Origin: Lotus japonicus
Lineage: Eukaryota > Streptophyta > Magnoliopsida > Fabales > Fabaceae
Direction of reading: 5' to 3'
DNA: 64,000 nucleotides
NCBI RefSeq assembly: GCF_012489685.1
Contig: NC_080042.1
Location: 38,879,158-38,943,157, forward strand
How positions within the stretch are numbered: position 1 is the first letter of the stretch; the number at the start of each line of letters is the position of its first letter. A model generated the notes under the pieces. It searched no databases. It worked only from the letters and a program-made list of their open reading frames with translations, and was not told where the DNA came from. Position numbers and translations under genes: made by a program. Positions 12,382-22,595 of the stretch are shown in pieces.

Positions 12382-13606
12382 ATGTTCCCGTCGAGCAGCT
12401 CTACGCTTAATTTGTGCGAAACGTTCATAAAACAAAATTCCTGCGCGCGAATTCGTCGAAGCCGGGGCAGAGTTCCTAATTTTAGTCCCTTAAACTGTGG
12501 ACAAAAATTTGGAACATTTCAGGACCGCACGTTTGTTCGAGTTATGTTCCCGTCGAGCAGCTCTACGAGCAATTTGGTCGAAACGTTCATAAAACAAAAT
12601 TCCTGCGCGCGAATTCGACGAAACTGGGGCACAGTCCCTTATTTTAGTCCCTTAAACTGTGGACAAAAATTTGGAACATTTCAGGAATGCACGTTTGTTC
12701 GAGTTATGTTCCCGTCGAGCAGCCCTACGAACAATTTGGGCGAAACGTTCATAAAACAAAATTCCTGCGCGCGAATTCGACGAAACTGGGGCACAGTCCC
12801 TAATTTTAGTCCCTTAAACTGGGGAAAATTTTTTGGAACATTTCGGGACTGCACATTTGTTCGAGTTATGTTCCCGTCGACCAGCTCTACGAACAATTTG
12901 GGTGAAACGTTCAAAAAACAAAAATTTGGAACGTTTTAGGACTGCACATTTGTTCGAGTTATGTTCCTGTCGAGTAGCTCTACGATTAATTTGTGCGAAA
13001 CGTTCATAAAACAAAATTCCTGCGCGCGAATTCGACGAAACTGGGGCACAGTCCCTTATTTTAGTCCCTTAAACCGTGGACAAAAATTTGGAACATTTCA
13101 GGAATGCACGTTTGTTCGAGTTATGTTCCCGTCGAGCAGCCCTACGAACAATTTGGGCGAAATGTTCATAAAACAAAATTCCTACGTGCGAATTCGACGA
13201 AACTGGGGCACAGTCCCTAATTTTAGTCCCTTAAACTCTGGAAAAAATTTTGGAACATTTCGGGACTGCATATTTGTTCGAGTTATGTTCCTGTCGAGCA
13301 GTTATGCGTATCATTTGGGCGAAACGATCATAAAACATAATTACTGCGCGCGAATTCGACGAAACTAGGGAACAGTCCCTAATTTTAGTCCCTTAAACTG
13401 TGGACAAAAATTTGGAACATTTTAGGACTGCACATTTGTTCGACTTATGGTCCAGTCGAGCAGCTCTGCGTATCATTTGCGCGAAACGTTGATAAACAAA
13501 ATTCCTCTGCGCGAATTCGACGAAACTGGGGCACAGTCCCTTATTTTAGACCCTTAAACTGTGGAAAAAATTTGGAACATTTCAGGACTGCACGTTTGTT
13601 CGAGTT
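12382..13606 (+). repeat. 1225-bp HOR copy 9
   Basis: Majority sequence, and the last copy before small indels begin to accumulate towards the gap. Confidence 0.92.
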
Positions 13607-14832
13607 ATGTTCCCGTCGAGCAGCTCTACGCTTAATTTGTGCGAAACGTTCATAAAACAAAATTCCTGCGCGCGAATTCGTCGAAGCCGGGGCAGAGTTC
13701 CTAATTTTAGTCCCTTAAACTGTGGACAAAAATTTGGAACATTTCAGGACCGCACGTTTGTTCGAGTTATGTTCCCGTCGAGCAGCTCTACGAGCAATTT
13801 GGTCGAAACGTTCATAAAACAAAATTCCTGCGCGCGAATTCGACGAAACTGGGGCACAGTCCCTTATTTTAGTCCCTTAAACTGTGGACAAAAATTTGGA
13901 ACATTTCAGGAATGCACGTTTGTTCGAGTTATGTTCCCGTCGAGCAGCCCTACGAACAATTTGGGCGAAACGTTCATAAAACAAAATTCCTGCGCGCGAA
14001 TTCGACGAAACTGGGGCACAGTCCCTAATTTTAGTCCCTTAAACTGGGGAAAATTTTTTGGAACATTTCGGGACTGCACATTTGTTCGAGTTATGTTCCC
14101 GTCGACCAGCTCTACGAACAATTTGGGTGAAACGTTCAAAAAACAAAAAATTTGGAACGTTTTAGGACTGCACATTTGTTCGAGTTATGTTCCTGTCGAG
14201 TAGCTCTACGATTAATTTGTGCGAAACGTTCATAAAACAAAATTCCTGCGCGCGGAATTCGACGAAACTGGGGCACAGTCCCTTATTTTAGTCCCTTAAA
14301 CCGTGGACAAAAATTTGGAACATTTCAGGAATGCACGTTTGTTCGAGTTATTTCCCGTCGAGCAGCCCTACGAACAATTTGGGCGAAATGTTCATAAAAC
14401 AAAATTCCTACGTGCGAATTCGACGAAACTGGGGCACAGTCCCTAATTTTAGTCCCTTAAACTCTGGAAAAAATTTTGGAACATTTCGGGACTGCATATT
14501 TGTTCGAGTTATGTTCCTGTCGAGCAGTTATGCGTATCATTTGGGCGAAACGATCATAAAACATAATTACTGCGCGCGAATTCGACGAAACTAGGGAACA
14601 GTCCCTAATTTTAGTCCCTTAAACTGTGGACAAAAATTTGGAACATTTTAGGACTGCACATTTGTTCGACTTATGGTCCAGTCGAGCAGCTCTGCGTATC
14701 ATTTGCGCGAAACGTTGATAAACAAAATTCCTCTGCGCGAATTCGACGAAACTGGGGCACAGTCCCTTATTTTAGACCCTTAAACTGTGGAAAAAATTTG
14801 GAACATTTCAGGACTGCACGTTTGTTCGAGTT
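13607..14832 (+). repeat. 1225-bp HOR copy 10 (1226 bp, with indels)
   Basis: Three one-base length changes: an extra a in the run near 14145-14150, an extra g in cgcggaattc near 14253, and a lost base in ttatttcccg near 14350. They net to +1, explaining the 1226-bp length. Confidence 0.9.
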
Positions 14833-16060
14833 ATGTTCCCGTCGAGCAGCTCTACGATTAATTTGTGCGAAACGTTCATAAAACAAAATTCCTGCGCGCG
14901 AATTCGTCGAAGCCGGGGCAGAGTTCCTAATTTTAGTCCCTTAAACTGTGGACAAAAATTTGGAACATTTCAGGACCGCACGTTTGTTCGAGTTATGTTC
15001 CCGTCGAGCAGCTCTACGAGCAATTTGGTCGAAACGTTCATAAAACAAAATTCCTGCGCGCGAATTCGACGAAACTGGGGCACAGTCCCTTATTTTAGTC
15101 CCTTAAACTGTGGACAAAAATTTGGAACATTTCAGGAATGCACGTTTGTTCGAGTTATGTTCCCGTCGAGCAGCCCTACGAACAATTTGGGCGAAACGTT
15201 CATAAAACAAAATTCCTGCGCGCGAATTCGACGAAACTGGGGCACAGTCCCTAATTTTAGTCCCTTAAACTGGGGAAAATTTTTTGGAACATTTCGGGAC
15301 TGCACATTTGTTCGAGTTATGTTCCCGTCGACCAGCTCTACGAACAATTTGGGTGAAACGTTCAAAAAACAAAAATTTGGAACGTTTTAGGACTGCACAT
15401 TTGTTCGAGTTATGTTCCTGTCGAGTAGCTCTACGATTAATTTGTGCGAAACGTTCATAAAACAAAATTCCTGCGCGCGAATTCGACGAAACTGGGGCAC
15501 AGTCCCTTATTTTAGTCCCTTAAACCGTGGACAAAATTTGGAACATTTCAGGAATGCACGTTTGTTCGAGTTATGTTCCCGTCGAGCAGCCCTACGAACA
15601 ATTTGGGCGAAATGTTCATAAAACAAAATTCCTACGTGCGAATTCGACGAAACTGGGGCACAGTCCCTAATTTTAGTCCCTTAAACTCTGGAAAAAATTT
15701 TGGAACATTTCGGGACTGCATATTTGTTCGAGTTATGTTCCTGTCGAGCAGTTATGCGTATCATTTGGGCGAAACGATCATAAAACATAATTACTAGCGC
15801 GCGAATTCGACGAAACTAGGGAACAGTCCCTAATTTTAGTCCCTTAAACTGTGGACAAAAATTTGGAACATTTTAGGACTGCACATTTGTTCGACTTATG
15901 GTCCAGTCGAGCAGCTCTGCGTATCATTTGCGCGAAACGTTGATAAAACAAAATTCCTCTGCCGCGAATTCGACGAAACTGGGGCACAGTCCCTTAATTT
16001 TAGACCCTTAAACTGTGGAAAAAATTTGGAACATTTCAGGACTGCACGTTTGTTCGAGTT
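14833..16060 (+). repeat. 1225-bp HOR copy 11 (1228 bp, with indels)
   Basis: One base is lost near 15534 (gacaaaatttgg). Extra bases occur near 15796 (tactagcgcg), 15944 (gataaaaca), 15962 (ctgccgcg) and 15994 (cttaatttt). The net of +3 accounts for the length. It carries the a marker at 14857. Confidence 0.9.
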
Positions 16061-16965
16061 ATGTTCCCGTCGAGCAGCTCTACGATTAATTTGTGCGAAA
16101 CGTTCATAAAACAAAATTCCTGCGCGCGAATTCGTCGAAGCCGGGGCAGAGTTCCTAATTTTAGTCCCTTAAACTGTGGACAAAAATTTGGAACATTTCA
16201 GGACCGCACGTTTGTTCGAGTTATGTTCCCGTCGAGCAGCTCTTACGAGCAATTTGGTCGAAACGTTCATAAAACAAAATTCCTGCGCGCGAATTCGACG
16301 AAACTGGGGCACAGTCCTTATTTTAGTCCCTTAAACTGTGGACAAAAATTTGGAACATTTCAGGAATGCACGTTTGTTCGAGTTATGTTCCCGTCGAGCA
16401 GCCCTACGAACAATTTGGGCGAAACGTTCATAAAACAAAATTCCTGCGCGCGAATTCGACGAAACTGGGGCACAGTCCCTAATTTTAGTCCCTTAAACTG
16501 GGGAAAATTTTTTGGAACATTTCGGGACTGCACATTTGTTCGAGTTATGTTCCCGTCGACCAGCTCTACGAACAATTTGGGTGAAACGTTCAAAAAACAA
16601 AAATTTGGAACGTTTTAGGACTGCACATTTGTTCGAGTTATGTTCCTGTCGAGTAGCTCTACGATTAATTTGTGCGAAACGTTCATAAAACAAAATTCCT
16701 GCGCGCGAATTCGACGAAACTGGGGCACAGTCCCTTATTTTAGTCCCTTAAACCGTGGACAAAAATTTGGAACATTTCAGGAATGCACGTTTGTTCGAGT
16801 TATGTTCCCGTCGAGCAGCCCTACGAACAATTTGGGCGAAATGTTCATAAAACAAAATTCCTACGTGCGAATTCGACGAAACTGGGGCACAGTCCCTAAT
16901 TTTAGTCCCTTAAACTCTGGAAAAAATTTTGGGAACATTTCGGACTGCATATTTGTTCGAGTTAT
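16061..16965 (+). repeat. 1225-bp HOR copy 12, cut by the gap
   Basis: Runs into the N block in the sixth monomer. One-base changes occur near 16243 (tcttacgag), 16316 (cagtccttat) and 16930-16945 (ttttggga and tcggact), which is typical of a poorly supported contig end. It has the a marker at 16085. Confidence 0.9.
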
Positions 16966-17065
16966 NNNNNNNNNNNNNNNNNNNNNNNNNNNNNNNNNNN
17001 NNNNNNNNNNNNNNNNNNNNNNNNNNNNNNNNNNNNNNNNNNNNNNNNNNNNNNNNNNNNNNNNN
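16966..17065. other. Assembly gap of 100 N
   Basis: Exactly 100 unknown bases, the conventional placeholder for a gap of unknown size. The repeat orientation reverses across it and the family changes from A to B, so neither the distance nor the relative orientation of the two sides should be trusted. Confidence 0.97.
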
Positions 17066-18745
17066 TGCTTGACGGGAACATAACTCGAACAAATGTGCAA
17101 TCCTGAAATGTTTCAAATTTTTTCCACAGTTTAAGGGACTAAAATTAGGGACTGTGCCCCAGTTTCGTCGAATCGCGCGCAGGAATTTTGTTTTACGAAA
17201 GTTTCGCCCAAATGTTCGTAGAGCTGCTTGACGAACATAACTCGAACAAATGTGCAATCCTGAAATGTTTCAAATTTTTTCCACAATTTAAGGGACTAAA
17301 ATTAGGGACTGTGCCCCAGTTTCGTCGAATTCGCGCGCAGGAATTTTGTTTTACGAAAGTTTCACCCAAATTGTTCGTAGAGCTGCTTGACGGGAACATA
17401 ACTCGAAAAATGTGCAGTCTTGAAATTGTTCGAGAGCTGCTTGACGGGAACATAACTCGAACAAATGTGCAATCCTGAAATGTTTCAAATTTTTTTCCAC
17501 AATTTAAGGGACTAAAAAATTAGGGACTGTGCCCCAGTTTCGTCGAATACGCGCGCAGGAATTTTGTTTTACGAAAGTTTCGCCCAAATTGTTCGTAGAG
17601 CTGCTTGACGGGAACATAACTCGAACAAATGTGCAGTCTTAAAAGAGCTGCTTGACGGGAACAAACTCGAACAAATGTGCAATCCTGAAATGTTTCAAAT
17701 TTTTTTCCACATTAAGGGACTAAAATTAGGGACTGTGCCCCAGTTTCGTCGAATACGCGCGCAGGAATTTTGTTTTACGAAAGTTTCGCCCAAATTGTTC
17801 GTAGAGCTGCTTGACGGAACATAACTCGAACAAATGTGCAGTCTTGAAATTGTTCGTAGAGCTGCTTGACGGGAACATAACTCGAACAAATGTGCAGTCC
17901 TGAAATTTTCCGAATTTTTGTCCACAGTTTAAGGGACTAAAATTAGGGACTGTGCCCCAGTTTCGTCGAATACGCGCGCAGGAATTTTGTTTTACGAAAG
18001 TTTCGCCCAAATTGTTTCGTAGAGCTGCTTGACGGGAACATAACTCGAACAAATGTGCAATCCTGAAATGTTTCAAATTTTTTTCCACAATTTAAGGGAC
18101 TAAAATTAGGGACTGTGCCCCAGTTTCGTCGAATTCGCGCGCAGGAATTTTGTTTTACGAAAGTTTCACCCAAATTGTTCGTAGAGCTGCTTGACGGGAA
18201 CATAACTCGAAAAATGTGCAGTCTTGAAATTGTTCGTAGAGCTGCTTGACGGGAACATAACTCGAACAAATGTTGCAATCCTGAAATGTTTCAAATTTTT
18301 TTCCACAATTTAAGGGACTAAAATTAGGGACTGTGCCCCCGGTTTCGTCGAATACGCGCGCAGGAATTTTGTTTTACGAAAGTTTCGCCCAAATTGTTCG
18401 TAGAGCTGCTTGACGGGAACATAACTCGAACAAATGTGCAGTCTTAATATTGTTCGTAGAGCTGCTTGACGGGAACATAACTCGAACAAATGTGCAATCC
18501 TGAAATGTTTCAAATTTTTTCCACAGTTTAAGGGACTAAAATTAGGGACTGTGCCCCAGTTTCGTCGAATACGCGCGCAGGAATTTTGTTTTACGAAAGT
18601 TTCGCCCAAATTGTTCGTAGAGCTGCTTGACGGGAACATAACTCGAACAAATGTGCAGTCTTGAAATTGTTCGTAGAGCTGCTTGACGGGAACATAACTC
18701 GAACAAATGTGCAGTCCTGAAATTTTCCGAATTTTTGTCCACAGT
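17066..18745 (-). repeat. Family B 218-bp dimer array at contig edge, with many indels
   Basis: Inverted relative to contig 1. Full monomers mostly alternate with 56-bp short monomers, giving a 218-bp dimer (162+56). Length errors are frequent: gaatcgcgcg near 17170, a missing g in gacgaacat near 17231, extra aa in actaaaaaatt near 17511, gggaacaaact near 17660 and ccccccgg near 18337. They fade after about 18.9 kb. Pseudo-frames are short because 56 is not a multiple of three. Confidence 0.92.
18337..18353 (-). other. CENP-B-box core match in family B
   Basis: On the minus strand it reads ttcg, four bases, a, two bases, cggg, so all nine core positions match. The monomer has ccccggtttcg where most have ccccagtttcg. 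One extra c nearby may be a sequencing error but does not alter the match. Confidence 0.45.
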
Positions 18746-19396
18746 TTAAGGACTAAAATTAGGGACTGTGCCCCAGTTTCGTCGAATTCGCGCGCAGGAA
18801 TTTTGTTTTACGAAAGTTTCACCCAAATTGTTCGTAGAGCTGCTTGACGGAACATAACTCGAAAAATGTGCAGTCTTGAAATTGTTCGTAGAGCTGCTTG
18901 ACGGGAACATAACTCGAACAAATGTGCAATCCTGAAATGTTTCAAATTTTTTTCCACAGTTTAAGGGACTAAAATTAGGGACTGTGCCCCAGTTTCGTCG
19001 AATACGCGCGCAGGAATTTTGTTTTACGAAAGTTTCGCCCAAATTGTTCGTAGAGCTGCTTGACGGGAACATAACTCGAACAAATGTGCTGTTCTGAAAT
19101 GTTCCAAATTTTAGTCCACAGTTTAAGGGACTAAAATTAGTGACTGTGCCCCAGTTTCGTCGAATTCGCGCGCACGAATTTTGTTTTACGAACGTTTCGC
19201 CCAAAGTTTTCGTAGAGCTGCTCGACGGGAACATAACTCGAACAAATGTGCAGTCCTGAAATGTTCCAAATTTTTGTCCACTGTTTAAGGGACTAAAATT
19301 AGGGACTGTGCCCCAGTTTCGTCGAATTCGCGCGCAGGAATTTTGTTTTACGAAAGTTTCGCTCAAATTGTTCGTAGAGCTGCTCGACGGGAACAT
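18746..19396 (-). repeat. Family B full-length monomers, end of a 3199-bp-type HOR
   Basis: Includes three or more in-register 162-bp monomers that keep a 216-codon pseudo-frame open. The diagnostic variants are ttttagtccac near 19111, gcgcgcacgaatt near 19170 and caaagttttcg near 19203. The same monomer series recurs ending at 22595, 25308, 50815 and 54014, which identifies it as the same part of the HOR. Confidence 0.88.
19002..19012. other. Alternating purine-pyrimidine tract (one example)
   Basis: In the B monomer subtype that has gaatac in place of gaattc, the sequence atacgcgcgca alternates purine and pyrimidine for 11 bases. The ordinary subtype alternates for only 8 (tgcgcgcg in sense orientation). 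Such tracts can favour left-handed DNA under supercoiling. The same base change removes the EcoRI site that otherwise occurs once per monomer. Confidence 0.5.
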
Positions 19397-22300
19397 AACT
19401 CGAACAAATTAGCAGTCTTGAAATGTTTCAAATTTTTGTCCACAGTTTAAGGGACTAAAATTAGGGACTGTGCCTTAGTTTCGTCGAATTCGCGCGCAGG
19501 AATTTTGTTTTACGATAGTTTCGCCCAAATTGTTCGTAGAGCTGCTCGACAGGATCAGAACTCGAACAAATGAGCAGTCCTGAAATTTTCCAAATTTTTG
19601 TCCACAGTTTAAGGGACTAAAATTTGGGACTGTGCCCCAGTTTCGTCGAATTCGCGCGCAGGAATTTTGTTTTACGAAAGTTTCACCCAAATTGTTCGTA
19701 GAGCTGCTTGACGGGAACATAACTCGAACAAATGTGCAGTCTTGAAATTGTTCGTAGAGCTGCTTGACGGGAACATAACTCGAACAAATGTGCAATCCTG
19801 AAATGTTTCAAATTTTTTTCCACAATTTAAGGGACTAAAATTAGGGACTGTGCCCCAGTTTCGTCGAATACGCGCGCAGGAATTTTGTTTTACGAAAGTT
19901 TCGCCCAAATTGTTCGTAGAGCTGCTTGACGGGAACATAACTCGAACAAATGTGCAGTCTTGAAATTGTTCGTAGAGCTGCTTGACATGAACATAACTCG
20001 AACAAATGTGCTGTGCTGAAATGTTCCAAATTTTTGTCCACAGTTTAAGGGACTAAAATTAGTGACTGTGCCCCAGTTTCGTCGAATTCGCGCGCAGGAA
20101 TTTTGTTTTATGAACGTTTCGCCCAAATTGTTCGTAGAGCTGCTTGACGGGAACATAACTCGAACAAAAGTGCAATATTGAAATGTTCCAAATTTTTGTC
20201 CACAGTTTAAGGGACTAAAATTAGGGACTGTGCCCTAGTTTCGTCGAATTCGCGCGCAGGAATTTTGTTTTATGAACGTTTCGCCCAAATTGTTCGTATA
20301 GCTGCTTGACGGAAACATAATTCGAACAAATGTGCAGTCCTGGAATGTTTCAAATTTTTGTCCACTGTTTAAGTGACTAAAATTAGGGACTGTGCCCCAG
20401 TTTCGTCGAATTCGCGCGCAGGAATTTTTTTTACGAAAGTTTCGCCCAAATTGTTCGTAGAGCTGCTCGACGGGAACATAACTCGAACAAATTAGCAGTC
20501 CTGAAATGTTTCAAATTTTTGTCCACAGTTTAAGGGACTAAAATTAGGGACTGTGCCTTAGTTTCGTCGAATTCGCGCGCAGGAATTTTGTTTTACGATA
20601 GTTTCGCCCAAATTGTTCGTAGAGCTGCTCGACAGGATCAGAACTCGAACAAATGAGCAGTCCTGAAATTTTCCAAATTTTTGTCCACAGTTTAAGGGAC
20701 TAAAATTTGGGACTGTGCCCCAGTTTCGTCGAATTCGCGCGCAGGAATTTTGTTTTACGAAAGTTTCACCCAAATTGTTCGTAGAGCTGCTTGACGGGAA
20801 CATAACTCGAACAAATGTGCAGTCTTGAAATTGTTCGTAGAGCTGCTTGACGGGAACATAACTCGAACAAATGTGCAATCCTGAAATGTTTCAAATTTTT
20901 TTCCACAATTTAAGGGACTAAAATTAGGGACTGTGCCCCAGTTTCGTCGAATACGCGCGCAGGAATTTTGTTTTACGAAAGTTTCGCCCAAATTGTTCGT
21001 AGAGCTGCTTGACGGGAACATAACTCGAACAAATGTGCAGTCTTGAAATTGTTCGTAGAGTTGCTTGACGGGAACATAACTCGAACAAATGTGCAATCCT
21101 GAAATGTTTCAAATTTTTTTCCACAGTTTAAGGGACTAAAATTAGGGACTGTGCCCCAGTTTCGTCGAATACGCGCGCAGGAATTTTGTTTTACGAAAGT
21201 TTCGCCCAAATTGTTCGTAGAGCTGCTTGACGGGAACATAACTCGAACAAATGTGCAATCCTGAAATGTTTCAAATTTTTTTCCACAATTTAAGGGACTA
21301 AAATTAGGGACTGTGCCCCAGTTTCGTCGAATTCGCGCGCAGGAATTTTGTTTTACGAAAGTTTCACCCAAATTGTTCGTAGAGCTGCTTGACGGGAACA
21401 TAACTCGAAAAATGTGCAGTCTTGAAATTGTTCGTAGAGCTGCTTGACGGGAACATAACTCGAACAAATGTGCAATCCTGAAATGTTTGAAATTTTTTTC
21501 CACAATTTAAGGGACTAAAATTAGGGACTGTGCCCCGGTTTCGTCGAATACGCGCGCAGGAATTTTGTTTTACGAAAGTTTCGCCCAAATTGTTCGTAGA
21601 GCTGCTTGACGGGAACATAACTCGAACAAATGTGCAGTCTTAATATTGTTCGTAGAGCTGCTTGACGGGAACATAACTCGAACAAATGTGCAATCCTGAA
21701 ATGTTTCAAATTTTTTTCCACAGTTTAAGGGACTAAAATTAGGGACTGTGCCCCAGTTTCGTCGAATACGCGCGCAGGAATTTTGTTTTACGAAAGTTTC
21801 GCCCAAATTGTTCGTAGAGCTGCTTGACGGGAACATAACTCGAACAAATGTGCAGTCTTGAAATTGTTCGTAGAGCTGCTTGACGGGAACATAACTCGAA
21901 CAAATGTGCAGTCCTGAAATTTTCCGAATTTTTGTCCACAGTTTAAGGGACTAAAATTAGGGACTGTGCCCCAGTTTCGTCGAATTCGCGCGCAGGAATT
22001 TTGTTTTACGAAAGTTTCACCCAAATTGTTCGTAGAGCTGCTTGACGGGAACATAACTCGAAAAATGTGCAGTCTTGAAATTGTTCGTAGAGCTGCTTGA
22101 CGGGAACATAACTCGAACAAATGTGCAATCCTGAAATGTTTCAAATTTTTTTCCACAGTTTAAGGGACTAAAATTAGGGACTGTGCCCCAGTTTCGTCGA
22201 ATACGCGCGCAGGAATTTTGTTTTACGAAAGTTTCGCCCAAATTGTTCGTAGAGCTGCTTGACGGGAACATAACTCGAACAAATGTGCTGTTCTGAAATG

Positions 22301-22595
22301 TTCCAAATTTTAGTCCACAGTTTAAGGGACTAAAATTAGTGACTGTGCCCCAGTTTCGTCGAATTCGCGCGCACGAATTTTGTTTTACGAACGTTTCGCC
22401 CAAAGTTTTCGTAGAGCTGCTCGACGGGAACATAACTCGAACAAATGTGCAGTCCTGAAATGTTCCAAATTTTTGTCCACTGTTTAAGGGACTAAAATTA
22501 GGGACTGTGCCCCAGTTTCGTCGAATTCGCGCGCAGGAATTTTGTTTTACGAAAGTTTCGCCCAAATTGTTCGTAGAGCTGCTCGACGGGAACAT
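19397..22595 (-). repeat. Family B 25-monomer HOR, 3199 bp
   Basis: Seventeen full 162-bp monomers and eight 56-bp short monomers would give 3202 bp, and three one-base deletions give 3199. The short monomers start near 19738, 19956, 20820, 21040, 21418, 21632, 21857 and 22070. Internally, the piece at 19397-19800 recurs 1083 bp later (six full plus two short monomers minus one base), so the unit itself contains a partial duplication. Units of the same length and order occur at 50816 and 54015 on contig 3. Confidence 0.9.
21533..21549 (-). other. CENP-B-box core match in family B
   Basis: All nine core bases match on the minus strand. It lies in the monomer preceding the short monomer marked by cttaatattg. 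The equivalent site in the next unit (24246) is also perfect, but the contig 3 equivalents near 52950 and 56150 have agtttcg and are one base off. Confidence 0.45.

Larger units (their letters stand above)
2582..16965 (+). repeat. Homogeneous family A array of the 1225-bp 8-monomer HOR
   Basis: The unit is seven 162-bp monomers plus one 93-bp monomer minus two bases, giving 1225 bp. Starts fall at 2582, 3807, 5032, 6257, 7482, 8707, 9932, 11157, 12382, 13607, 14833 and 16061. The first nine units are exactly 1225 bp, the next two are 1226 and 1228, and the last is cut by the gap. The same monomer differs by only a few bases between units, while neighbouring monomers within a unit differ much more. 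This is the classic signature of HOR amplification. Monomer 7 has a fixed stop and monomer 4 ends every pseudo-frame, so no continuous protein could be read. Confidence 0.96.

Noticed and set aside
2582..16965. CRISPR array
   Set aside because: The regular spacing is contiguous tandem repetition. There are no unique spacers between short repeats, and the unit is 162 bp with no cas genes nearby.
16966..17065. Gap interpreted as a true 100-bp spacer
   Set aside because: Both N runs are exactly 100, the usual placeholder for unknown size.
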